From Sisyra terminalis (lineage: Eukaryota > Arthropoda > Insecta > Neuroptera > Sisyridae), in assembly GCA_958496175.1 (NCBI GenBank), contig OY292278.1, positions 7,378,001 through 7,442,000 on the forward strand: DNA of 64,000 bases, in the 5' to 3' direction. Shown here one piece after another: positions 35,440-45,651 of this stretch (its first letter is position 1; the number at the start of each line of letters is the position of its first letter). Below the pieces are notes generated by a model, which ran no database searches, was not told the origin of the DNA, and worked only from the letters and a program-made list of their open reading frames with translations. Position numbers and translations under genes: made by a program.

Positions 35440-36713
35440 GACCGCTCGAAGTTCTGTATCAATGGAAACAATTGGATTACGCATATCCTTCGGATATGGA
35501 ACGCAATATCGACATATCAACCGGCGACTACAACCCGGCTAACAATCTTCCCCTAGGCCTAGACATATGGAAAGACCGGATTTTCGTTACAGTTCCCCGT
35601 TGGAAAAAAGGCGTTCCAGCCACCCTGGGTTGGCTACCCCGCACTCCGCGAGAACTCTCACCCAAAATCAACCCCTATCCCAGTTGGGAATGGCACGCGG
35701 CTTCAGGTTACCCGCAGAAACGTGACACATCTTCCAAAACTAACCTTTTTCTTTTACTCTCAGAAACATGCAATCCGAATGTTCTCACATCCGTGTTCCG
35801 CATTTTCGCCGACCAGTGCGGCCGTTTGTGGGTCCTCGACTCGGGCTCCGTGGAGGTCATAACGAGTCCGCGACAAATTTGCCCACCGTCGATTTTCATT
35901 TTCGATTTAAATTCCGATAAGTTGATTTTGCGATATGAGATCCCCGAGAATTTGGTCAAGGAGGACAGTTTGTTTACGAATATTGTCGTCGACGTAAGAA
36001 ATAACCAGTGTGACGATGCACATGCGTATGTTACGGATGTTTGGCGGTATGGAATTTTAGTGTTTCGATTGAAGAATCGAAGTAGTTATCGAGTCACGCA
36101 CGGGTTGTTCTATCCGGATCCGATTTTCACCAAGTACACGTTGGGTGATTTAGATTTTCGGTGGAATGATGGCATTTTCGGGATGGCTTTGAGTCCGTTA
36201 GGACGACGAGATAACGATCGTATTTTATATTATCATCCAATGTCTAGTTCTAATGAGTTTTACATTAAAACATCTCTTTTAAGAAATGAAACTGCATTTA
36301 ATGACGAAGTTGATGCGGCCAAGGTGATGGGCGAAAGTCGAGGACCCAGCGGACATTGTTCGGCCTCCGGTATGGATCGCAAAGGGGTGATGTTCTTCAA
36401 CATGGTCACGCGAAATAGTCTTGGATGTTGGGACTCCCGAAAACCATATTTGCGGGCGACAATTGGAATTGTCGCTCAGGATAACAACACGTTGGTGTTC
36501 CCCAACGATTTGAAGGTGGACCAGGATGAAAAGCAAAGCGTCTGGGTGCTCAGCAATAAATTGCCGTTCTATTTGTACCGTTCACTCAATCCAAATGAAA
36601 CTAACTTCAGAATTTTGCGAGGATTCACCGAAGAAATTGTTCGTGACAGTATTTGTGATCCACGTTTGCCATTTGATCAATCTGCGATCAATCCTTTGAC
36701 TTGCCACTCTTGA
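35440..36713 (+). CDS. Yellow/MRJP-family protein, coding exons 2 and 3
   Basis: Exon 2 is 35440-35706 and exon 3 is 35764-36713, split by a 57-nt intron (GTTACC...TTTTACTCTCAG). Together they encode the yellow/major-royal-jelly domain: YQWKQLDYAYPSD near its start, VTVPRWKKGVPATLGWL, YPSWEWH, the hallmark CGRLWVLDSG, HAYVTDVWRYG, WNDGIFGMALSP, YYHPMSSSNEF, and the Cys-containing C-terminal tail ending NPLTCHS. With exon 1 the protein is 472 residues, within the usual family range. Yellow proteins act outside cells in cuticle pigmentation and in cuticle hardening or waterproofing; at least one member converts dopachrome. The mid-domain recalls the yellow-e and yellow-h groups, but the paralogue is not certain. 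No canonical AATAAA is seen between the stop and the P-like element at 36911. Confidence 0.93.
35707..35763 (+). other. 57-nt intron of the yellow-family gene, open in frame
   Basis: The GT at 35707 and the pyrimidine-rich acceptor TTTCTTTTACTCTCAG fit a minimal insect intron. Its length is a multiple of three and it has no in-frame stop, so retention would add 19 residues between WHAAS and ETCNPN. Removal leaves the conserved ...WEWHAASETCNPNVLTSVFR reading typical of the family, so splicing is the likelier default. Confidence 0.7.
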
Positions 36714-37329
36714 AATTATCAGATTTTTTTGTAAATATTTAATTTAAGTTGATAAAATTAACTCCGTTAATCGGAGGATAGTTATAAGTTAAACTATGGA
36801 GATGATTCAAATCTTATAAAAATTCTAAAGGTAGTTAATTTAATTAGATTTTATCTTAAACGTTGTAAACCTATAGAAATTGGCCATTACCGATAGGAAA
36901 TAGTTTTAAGGGCTCATGTGTACTTTAGCACACCCACAATCTGGCAATGTTTCATTTTCGACTTTGTTTTTAATTTAATTCGCGATTAAATCGGTCCATA
37001 ATGAAAATTTAGCCACAAAAGAGAAAATTGTACTGCATTAGAATTGAATTGGGTTTGTGATTTTTTTTTTTTGTGATAAATGGAAAAATCATATATAAGT
37101 TTTATAGCAAAACTATTTTTTTTTTCGCAATTTAAAAGTTATTTCAAAATAAAAAATAATTTTTAAATCTAGTACCGAAAACACGCCGACAGCTCCCGAA
37201 CAAACCCGAGCGCGTGTGACGTCATAATGTTAGTTGTCACTGATTGCAGTTGATACAGAAATAATAAGTACAGTGTTTTGATTGATTTAATTCTGTTGTG
37301 ATAGTTAAATATTGAAATTTATATTGAAA

Positions 37330-37428
37330 ATGTCGAACCTTAAAAGTTATCGTTCTTGTTTTGTACCATTATGTACGAATACTACAAAAACAACTCCTAA
37401 CAAAATGTTTTTAAATTGGTTATTATAA
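37330..37428 (+). pseudogene. THAP-domain gene start, truncated
   Basis: ATG at 37330 in the good context TTGAAAATG encodes 32 residues, including SYRSCFVPLCTNTTK, PNKMFLN, then a stop. CFVPLC (C-x4-C) followed by Asn, and a K-x-F type step some ten residues later, match the start of a THAP zinc finger, the C2CH DNA-binding module of P-element transposases. The distal Cys and His are absent because of the deletion, so no working finger can form. Confidence 0.6.
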
Positions 37429-37433
37429 ATATA

Positions 37434-37520
37434 TCAACATCAGGAATATTATCAGACTTTGCTTTTATAGATCCTTTATCACACATAGCTAATTGGAATC
37501 AACTAACGACTCGTTTTTAA
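37434..37520 (+). pseudogene. Probable 3' coding remnant of the P-like transposase
   Basis: Open in a different frame from the THAP start. It reads ILSDFAFIDPLSHIANW and then NQLTTRF before a stop at 37518, with AATAAA at 37522-37527. An ordered-looking peptide ending just before a polyadenylation signal, inside the same element, suggests the last codons of the ancestral transposase gene. The family match of this short piece is inferred from its position, not from a clear motif. Confidence 0.35.
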
Positions 37521-38043
37521 GCAATAAATTTTCAATATTATTGTCTAGTCACGTGCAATAGCTGTAAACGCTGTACTGTTATTAAATAGCTATAACACAA
37601 AATTAACATTGAGCTAGCCTCCCATGTATAACATTATGACGTCACAACTATGGTGACCACTCATGGCGCGTTTATAGTCACGTGATTTTTTTTTAAATTT
37701 TATCAATTTTTAATCGTTTATAATTAATTGAAAAAAATTTTTTTTTAAGTTTTTTGCATTAAATATCAATATTATTAATAATAAAGTTTGAAAATACATG
37801 AAAAAAATCAATAATTTTTTTTTTTCAAATTCCCAATTAACATAAATATCGCGAATTAAATTAAAAACAACGTTGCCAGATTGTGGGTGTGCTAAAGTAC
37901 ACCTGAGCCGTTTTACGTGTATAATTTTATAAAAAAATATGTCACATAAGTTAAAAGACAAATCAATTAATCTAAATTTTAAATTTTCTCAACCTTTTGC
38001 ATGGATCCACCTAATTTTTAAGGGATGCTATCGTTTTACGTAC

Positions 38044-38221
38044 CATATCCGGAGTGGATTTCCATGATGATATTGGGGCACGTCAAGTGGGCCACTTGTC
38101 GATGGGGCTTGACCGGATGTACGCATGTGATTAAGCTGGGCATTCTTTCATAGTTGCGATCGAATCCCTGACAACACATTCCATTGGTCGAAACGCCTTT
38201 ATCCATTTTGGTGGTTGCCAT
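38044..38221 (-). CDS. Putative first coding exon of an unidentified gene
   Basis: Minus-strand exon with a strong acceptor (TTTATTTTTTTTTCAG, exon from 38243), a start codon in excellent context (CTCAAAATGGC) and donor TATG|GTACGT. It encodes 59 residues and the first base of the next codon, with six cysteines including NGMCCQG, LITCVHPVKPH and HLTCPN. I do not recognise the protein. The exon ends in phase 1 with a G, the same as varicose-like exon 1, so it could join varicose-like exon 2 as an alternative start. It could equally begin a separate gene. A possible 5' untranslated exon ends at a GTAAGT near 38720. Confidence 0.4.
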
Positions 38222-39205
38222 TTTGAGATGAGCACAAAATTGACTGAAAAAAAAATAAATAAATCGATTGATACAATCGATTGGTTTTTATGCTTAGTTG
38301 TGCAGATGATGGAGAAAGTTGCAAGATGACTCTATTTGTGATTTCGAATCGATAAAATTGAGATTTGGTTGATTAAATTAAAAAAAGGAATATTGGTGGT
38401 GGAATTATAAAATTTGTAATTTTATTAATTAATTATTTTAGGAAGACATTTCGTGATCCATTAGTGAAACATATTGAATTTATTATAGAGTGGAAAGTAT
38501 CGAATATTTTTCTTATTATTAATAGACAATGAGGACAAACATGCGATGGTAAATTTTCCGAAATGTTCGATTATTAAATAGAGATGGCACAGATTGGTAC
38601 CAAAATATAATATGAGGAAAAAAAATCGTTGAAATTTCGGAAAAACTTTTGTAATACCTTGATCTAATACTGTTTTGGGGTGTAAACCGGCGCGAAATTT
38701 AAACTTCAAACGATTCACTTACACTTAAACGCAATAGGGAATTAACCCCATTATTAATACCGCACTGATTTGATTATCAAAATAACAACCGAAATATAAA
38801 TTGGTTACACTTTAAACTTTCGAAACCCTTAAGATGGTTTCGTTTCACCAAAACTTTTCCAACTAAACCTCGATGAAAACCCAAACGACTTTTATAGAAT
38901 AACTTCTAGTGTGGTAAATAACTATTGATAAAACTTAATCCTATAGCAAAAGTGGAACGTTTAGGGGGTGGACGAGGTGGATGGAGGATTATAGATAGCA
39001 TATATAGATTTATCACGAACGTTCATTTCAGTGGGACGTAAAGTGGAACAAACAATTTCATTGAGCTTTTCGGTTTTTGGCCAATTTGGGAATTGTTGAC
39101 GGGAATGGAGGGAGTTGTGTATTGTTGGATTGTAGGTACTATATGGGAAAGTCTGGTATGGAAAAGCAATTGATGTGTGTGTATAATAGGACGTAGGGTT
39201 CTTAC

Positions 39206-39409
39206 GCCCCCAATTGTCATGGGAACAAACGATCGATGGACACGCGGTCGCTTCGACTACATCCGTTTCGCTACCGTGGCGTGTCTTAAATCGTTCCGCT
39301 AATCGTCTTTTCTGCCATTCATTTCTTTGCAAAGTTGTCGATGTTGCGTAATTCGAAGATTTGCCGATCGAACGGAATTGATTAGGGCGCTTCCGTTTCC
39401 ATGGAGGAA
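39206..39409 (-). other. Possible minus-strand exon or leader, GC-richer
   Basis: A segment between acceptor-like CATTTCATCGACAG and donor GGGGGC|GTAAGA that is open in one frame throughout (WKRKRPNQFRS..., EWQKRRLAERFK...). Its phase does not match the exon at 38044-38243, so if they are joined it must be a 5' untranslated exon. No family resemblance was seen. Confidence 0.25.
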
Positions 39410-39802
39410 CTGTCGATGAAATGTATATACAAAATTGGTGACAACTTTAATTACTTCCGGCAGTTAAATTATAAACGAGTTGTACTACACCCTTCGGCCT
39501 TTCCATGGAAAATATATTTCTGAAATAATTATTCATAAAAGACTATTCTAAAAGTGAAGAGGGGGGGAGCTTCAAAAAATGTGGCCCAATGGGATATTGA
39601 ACGGTAACCAGGATGCTTGTAAAACGGACGTCTTATTTCCATGACACAGGAAGAATATCGAACAAGGGAGTAAAGCAGAAAGCCTAAAACCAAAAAATCT
39701 TCTAGTTCCGAATCCTGAACTTTATCAGAAATAGATAACTATAATAGATAACTATGAAATAAGACTCAAAATAAGATTTTTCTGCTGACTTTGAAGAGTT
39801 AT

Positions 39803-40610
39803 ACTGTGTATACAATATATAGAATATATTGTGGTCCAATTTATGTAGTATAATTTAATATAATAATATATACAAATCATACCATAAACATAAAATTGAA
39901 CAGAAGTTCAAACAAAAATATTCGTGACGTATTGCCCCGATACGTATTTCGATTGCCAAGCTATCTTCCGCATTGGTCATGAAGTAGTTTGGATCACTCC
40001 GTAACTGCCTTGTGATGATTCACAAAATAATCACGGATTGACCTCAATTTATAAGTCATGCCTTTCTCTTTTTGCGATGTGGTTATGGGGGGGGGTCCCA
40101 AATTTTCTTACTTTCACCGAATCCTTCGTAAGGAACCCGAAAAGTGCCGAATTTTGAATTGGTCCATTTTCCCAGTTTATTACCTTTCCCTTTCTTTTAA
40201 CAATTTCTATACTTTCTATAAATAAACTGAATAAACTGGGAAAATGGACCAATTTAAAATTCGACACTTTTTGGGTCGCTTATGAAGGATTCGGTGAAAG
40301 TAAGGAAATTTGGGACCCCCCCCCCCCTCCATAACCACATTGCAAAAAGAGAAAGGCACGACTTATAAATTGAGGTCAATCCGTGATTATTTTGTGAATC
40401 ATCACAAGGCAATTACGGAGTGATCCAAACTACTTTTGACCACTGAGGAAGATTGCCTGGCATTCGAAATACGTATCAGAGCAATACGTCACGAATATTT
40501 TTGTTTGAACATCTGTTCAAATTTATGTTTAAGGTATGATTTTCATATATTATTATATTAAATTATACTACATAAATTGGACCACAATATATTCTATATA
40601 TACACAGTAT
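39803..40610. mobile_element. Palindromic TIR element, family C copy 3
   Basis: An 808-bp element that is almost one long palindrome: arms of about 390 bp around a spacer near 40185-40230. The ends are ACTGTGTATACAATATATAG and an inverted, slightly shortened counterpart. Each arm contains CGTGACGTATTG or its complement, and a G or C run of nine to ten bases near 40088 and 40317. Shares sequence with 16202-16301 and 21285-21837. It shows the intact GTGTATAC site used by hAT-like copy 5. Confidence 0.75.
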
Positions 40611-41008
40611 GAATTAAGAGTTTAAGTGCAATAATTTTACGTCGAGGATACAGGAATATCCAAGAATACTGCTTTACTAGTTTGAATAACGCGCCTAACA
40701 ATGCATCTATAATTTTTCAGCCACAGCTTACTTCAAGTATATGGCGTGGTCTTTTTCTATTGTTTTAGTTCAAATATTATTTATCTTTGTTGTACTTCGA
40801 TAAATCGCTTCCAATTTCATGTCATTGATTAAATAGTTTTATTTACTATCAAATTTTGTATTGAACTTGCATTGAAATTGGAAAGAAATGTGGTGTTTTT
40901 CCTTCTGAAAACTTGAAACAATGAAATTTTGGGGGGCTGAAGGGGGTTTTAACATATTTTTCTATTTTTTGGAAAAAGAGAGTGATGTATTAGAGGTGGG
41001 AAACTAAG
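40611..41008. other. Non-coding stretch with a repeat A fragment
   Basis: Around 40725-40810 the sequence CTTACTTCAAGTATATGGCGTG and following bases resemble repeat A (16665-17030). Nothing else was recognised. Confidence 0.3.
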
Positions 41009-41140
41009 CAAGGTTTATAAAATACGGGGCGTATTCAGAAGAAGTTCGTATATATCTTCAGACTAATTCAAATTTAAAAATTCCTCGTATGATGTCATTT
41101 TTTTTTCTAATGGGGCAACCTGTGTAATTTATAAGCTATG
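41009..41140. mobile_element. Short MITE, family A copy 4 (worn)
   Basis: Starts CAAGGTTTATAAAATAC and ends with a degenerate AATTTATAAGCTATG. It has lost about 20 bp relative to copy 2. Flanks GAAACTAAG and GGGAATTAAG are similar but offset. Confidence 0.6.
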
Positions 41141-43422
41141 GGGAATTAAGGACTTTTCCCTCGATCTAGTCTTAGGTGATTTTAGAAGACTATATTGGCT
41201 TAACTATAAAAAAGAAGACAATTTCCTCCAGCTTCTTTGTCAAAATATTCCCTTAGTGTCCTAGAGATGCTGATATACTTTATATATAGGCTTAGAGACA
41301 ACATGTTTACAGAAATTGAAAAAAAATGGACGAAAACTTGAAGTTAGTAAAAAAAAGTTGTATTTCCTTCTGGTTGAATTTTGGAAAAAATTCCATTAAT
41401 TTAGTTAAAATTTTGGCCTGATGTCTTTAATTTGTATGGCATTGACAGATAGGTAACCATATTTACATACTTGTTGTCTTATTGCCTATACATACGGGTA
41501 CGTTAATTTATGGGTGTATTGATGGTTTTTGCCGGGCCTGGGAAATCCAAAGGTCTTCAAGGGTCGCATTATATACATAAGATCTACTAGTATGGAAAAA
41601 TTACCGTATTTATTGTCAATTGTGTGAAATTGTAATTTTTTTCGCGGGACGCATAACATAAACGGCTAGCCGTTGATTGACCAATGATTTTGATTAGGAT
41701 ATATTTAACTTCTTCATTATTTCGGTTTAGTACCTTACCCAAAATATCGTCGTTTAAACTAAGGGTTTCCAATTCTAAGTTCGCAAGTGCCAATAATAAT
41801 TATTAATGAAATGCATTCCCGAAATTAAAAAGTTAAAGATTCCTAGTTTATAGGCAAACTGAAGTATGTTAAGCTTATCGATAGGCAATATATTATTGTA
41901 AATGCAAAAATAGTTGCCTATACATTTATTTTCTTTTTGTCGTACTATTTTATATATATAAAAAGTGTTATTTAAACGCAAAAATCGCTACTCATGAGAT
42001 CTTTATCAAAAATTTTAGAAGTTTTCTTTAAAAATTATCAATTTTACAGATCTGAAAATTTAAATTATTCTTTACACTTTTGAATCTTGTTAAAAATTCC
42101 TTCGTAGATGGAATGGTGTGTAATGGGAAAATACCTCCTTCTTTGTCTGACTTACGAGCAAATACCTATTTTTATTTTAATCACTTTATTCTCTGACAAA
42201 TATTATATTATAGCTTTTAAATTAATTTTTATGGTTTCAACGTTATAAAATTTTTTGGTAATTCGAGTAAAAATAGGTTTTAAATTAACTTAGGACAAAA
42301 ATATTATATGAAAGAAAACTCAGTGTTTTTATTCATATTAATAAAGAAAACCGAAAATAAATAATTAAATCAAATTGTAACTAATTATATATCCTACTTT
42401 AATTTAGTATTTCAGTTAAAAAATATTTAAACTTCATTTTTAGTATAATTTTAAAATATTTTTTAGTCAAAAATTTCAAATAATTCCGCCATTACAATTT
42501 GGCATTGGTTTCCCCCATGTTGATCCAAATTTTTAGTAACTTTTGGTTATTTTTCTTTTTCCCCAAACTGATTTGTACCGAGGTGTAATCATAGAGTGCT
42601 CGTGCTATGAAAATGATGGAAATCCTTAACAAAAAGACGGTTGTCCTGTCTTTTTCACTTTTCTCACTCGATAAATACACATAAAAAGAGACAGATAGGA
42701 TAATATATTGTATAAGTAGAATCATTGAAAACCATGAACAGAATACAATATGAACACTATTCTACACTTCTGTACACCAAGCTGCCCTAATTCCATACAA
42801 TTATAAGTTATTTCATTGCACTTAAGTTTTTCCTCACTTTTCGTATAGAAATTGTGGAGTCCATACAATAATATGGGAAAAATGGGAGAAATTAACCAAT
42901 TGATTTTAATAATTAAATATCCATTGTAATCAATTGAATTTATAATTAACAATATAATTTTTATTAAAAATAAAAAATGACCAACAAGAATCTTAGGAAA
43001 ATTTTATAAGTAGTAGTTAAGAAAACCAAAAATAATTGACATAAGAGTAAAAACCTTTTGCCTAATTGTAAAATAAACACTTAATTTCTACCCTTAAAGG
43101 GGTAAAACAAGTTTTAAAATGAAAAAGGACAAAAATATTAAGATTTTTGATGTTTTCCTTATTTATCTATAGAACTAAAAAAAATTTAATTTATGTCAAA
43201 GAAATGTCATAGTTAAACTTAAAAATTTGGAGATAATCTACATTTTGACTGGAATTCATAATCAAATTTTATATTTTGACGCAATCAACATGTATATGAT
43301 GTGCAGGAATGATTTATATTTAATTAATGAAGAAAAAAAATAATTCTAATGTATAATTAGAATTTAGATATAATTTTAATAACTCGCGCAGGTCATGTGA
43401 AATTAGTTTATTATATATACTT
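41141..43422. other. AT-rich stretch, no firm gene
   Basis: Minus-strand open frames near 42492-42952 encode hydrophobic peptides in two frames (MILLIQYIILSVSFYVYL and WLISPIFPILLYGLHNFY). They could be remnants of a membrane protein but have no family motif. Nothing else was recognised. Confidence 0.25.
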
Positions 43423-43668
43423 TCAAATAAGATATGGAAATTTAAGATCATACTTCACAGGATCATTTCTGTAGTATATCTTGTTTAGTTCTCCCATAAA
43501 GAGAATTAGCGTATTATGGCCATGATGAGGAGGAATAGTGTGATTTCCTGAGCGTGAGGCATAGTTTTTGGGTTGCCATGTGTGATCCGAAAACCAGCGA
43601 TGATCGTTCACCAGGAGTTCTTCGGAGCTTCTGGGGATGGAAGTTGCACATTCTGAGTGGTCATAACA
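43423..43668 (-). CDS. Putative terminal coding exon of an unidentified gene
   Basis: Minus-strand exon after the acceptor-like TTTGGTATAATAG, open for 81 codons to a TGA at 43425-43423, with AATAAA at 43412-43407. The peptide includes CYDHSECATSIPRSSEE, HRWFSDHTWQPKNYASRSG, IPPHHGHNTLILFMGELNK and ends KFPYLI. His- and Trp-rich coding character and the close polyadenylation signal suggest a real last exon. No matching upstream exon was found between here and the zinc-finger gene, so it may be the tail of a gene with distant exons or a relic. Family not recognised. Confidence 0.4.
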   Translation of the reverse strand, partial: CYDHSECATSIPRSSEELLVNDHRWFSDHTWQPKNYASRSGNHTIPPHHGHNTLILFMGELNKIYYRNDPVKYDLKFPYLI

Positions 43669-43890
43669 CTATTATACCAAATTAAAAAAATAATTCCTGT
43701 TTATGTTTTAAAGAATTTACTATAAAAATTCATAAGTTATAATGTTTGTATTTAGAATTGTCCTTATTACCTATTGAATGATAATTAGTATAGATAACGT
43801 AACTACATCCATCTTTGAAGAAAAGTAACCTGTACCTTAATTCATATCAACGAAAATCATTATGAAAGGTATACTGCACATCGTATACAT

Positions 43891-44206
43891 TAGACTTGCT
43901 GTAACTGAAAATTCCCTGAATATAAAAATATTTTTTTTTTTTATTTTAATTAAATAACTTAGGACCTGTGAAAAATATTAAAAACTTTTATAGAGATAAG
44001 TTATAGGAAAAAAAGTGCTCTACAAAAAATGTTCTAAAAAATTTTCTCATAAAATTGATGGTTGCGCCAAAAAAATTAAAAAAATATCAAAATTTCTCTT
44101 TAGTTCAACTTTGACCTCGAATAACTTTTGAGGGAATAAATATATATAAAACTTGTTAGAGACCTTTTTTGTATATCGTTCAATTTTCTACAAGAATATA
44201 CCTTGT
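43891..44206. mobile_element. hAT-like element fragment, family H copy 7
   Basis: Starts TAGACTTGCTG after octamer GTATACAT, then jumps to the internal AACTGAAAATTCCCTGAAT and follows the right arm up to AAGAATATACCTTG. The right end is missing. Confidence 0.65.
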
Positions 44207-44534
44207 AAGTCAAATGTCCCACCAGTCACCATAGAATACTCCAGTAAAAAAAATAAATTCATATGAAAATTTTTAATAAAACTTTATTTAAAAAAAAATA
44301 TTTTCGTTATTAACAAAATTTAAATTAATTCTTAGTTTAAAAATGAGTTTTTTTCGAACACTTAATAAAAAATTGACACATTTGGTAAAATTAGACTTAT
44401 GTATGTAGTTGTTATTTTACATATAGTACACTTGAAGTGAGAAAAGGGAAGAATACCTGATAAACGTGATTTTAACATATATCGTTATCTATAGATAAAC
44501 TGTGATAGATTATAGTAAAGCAGAAGACTAATAC

Positions 44535-45601
44535 CACCGGCACACAAAAAAAAAGTGCTCTGTACTTTTGACCAGACCTACATAAATCTACGTATTTTGA
44601 CCCCCTGAACACGAATCCGGGGTCGGTTTGACCCGTACACCCTCAAAAATTCGAGAAAACTTTAAGAAAACCGAAAGAAATGGTTAAAATCGGCAGTTTG
44701 GGTGACATAGAAATTTTTTTGAACTAAACCGAGCATGATTTTCATGTTTTTCGATCCGCTGAATACAAATTCGAAGTTTATGTAGACCATAAGCCGTTTT
44801 TATAGTAAAAAAATTGCCTGCTTTGCGGGCCTGCTTTCTCACTCTGGCCAGACGCCGACACTGGGGCTCCGAATCCCTGCATCGTAAAACACTTTTCGCT
44901 TGTGCCTGCCATGACGGCATATACGCTTTTAACCCAGGGACTCTGCCAGACGGTTCTGTTGCCCGCCGTCACCACGTGGAGGGACACAAGCGTCCAAAAA
45001 AAAAATTCAAAAATCCTTAAAAGCTACTCTTGCATAACTAACTAGCCCTGTACATAAGTCATTTAAAGACAGACGAGTTCGATATAAGCAAATGACGAAC
45101 TGAAATGAAAGCAATTGGCCCATTTGTAATTTTCAGAGATTTTTTGCGGGGAATTTCAATTTCTTTAAAGATTTTGGCCAAATAATCTTCAAAATCATAT
45201 TCCAGAAATAGAATAATATGCAATCTATCCTTTGTAGAGGTTTAAAAGTTTATTTTCATCATGTAATCTCGAATTTTAGAACAATAGCCGCAATTTTTTA
45301 CAATTTTTAAGGGTTTTTTGCAATTTTCTTACAATAAAAACGGCTTATGGTCTACATAAACTTCGAATTTGTATTCAGCGGATCGAGAAACATGAAAATC
45401 ATGCTTGGTTTAGTTCAAAACAATTTTCATGTCACCAAAACTGCCGATTTTAACCATTTTTTTCGGTTTTTTTAAAGTTTTCTCGAATTTTTGAGGGTGT
45501 ACGGGTCAAACCGACCCCGGATTCGTGTTCAGGGGGTCAAAATACGTAGATTTATGTAGGTCTGGTCAAAAGTACAGATCACTTTTTTTTGTGTGCCGGT
45601 G
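44535..45601. mobile_element. Foldback element with long inverted arms and GC-rich core
   Basis: Arms at about 44535-44815 and 45327-45601 are inverted copies at roughly 95% identity by eye, starting CACCGGCACACAAAAAAAA. The centre at 44815-45000 (TTTGCGGGCCTGC..., CCAGACGCCGACACTGGGGC) is far richer in GC than anything nearby and has no copy elsewhere in the window. No convincing target duplication was seen. It inserted 50 bp downstream of the zinc-finger gene's stop codon. Confidence 0.75.
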
Positions 45602-45651
45602 TAATTATAACTAACACTCGTCAGTTATCCCTCTTATTTCACACCAACACT

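Larger units (their letters stand above)
36911..37909 (+). mobile_element. Internally deleted P-superfamily element
   Basis: A 999-bp element. The left end GGCTCATGTGTACTTTAGC and its inverted right counterpart differ at only two of about 39 positions checked. Flanks are GTTTTAAG (36903-36910) and GTTTTACG (37910-37917), an 8-bp target duplication with one change. It retains the start of a THAP-like gene (37330-37428) and an apparent coding end plus AATAAA (37434-37527). A P-type transposase gene therefore seems to have lost its middle. The short element at 16355-16573 has the same ends. Confidence 0.75.

Noticed and set aside
35263..35520. ORF antisense to yellow exon 2
   Set aside because: Shadow of the yellow coding strand, with no motif.
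38461..38718. Minus-strand ORF MNRLKFKFRAGLHPK... as a middle exon
   Set aside because: It can follow the putative exon at 39206-39409, but its end is out of phase with the exon at 38044-38243. The upstream acceptor is poor in pyrimidines.
42492..42952. Hydrophobic minus-strand ORFs as a chemoreceptor gene
   Set aside because: Two short overlapping frames without a conserved receptor motif or firm splice sites. AT-rich DNA readily gives Ile/Leu/Phe-rich frames.
44684..45020. ORFs in the GC-rich core of the foldback element
   Set aside because: Three overlapping frames on two strands with no protein-family character, extending into the inverted arms.
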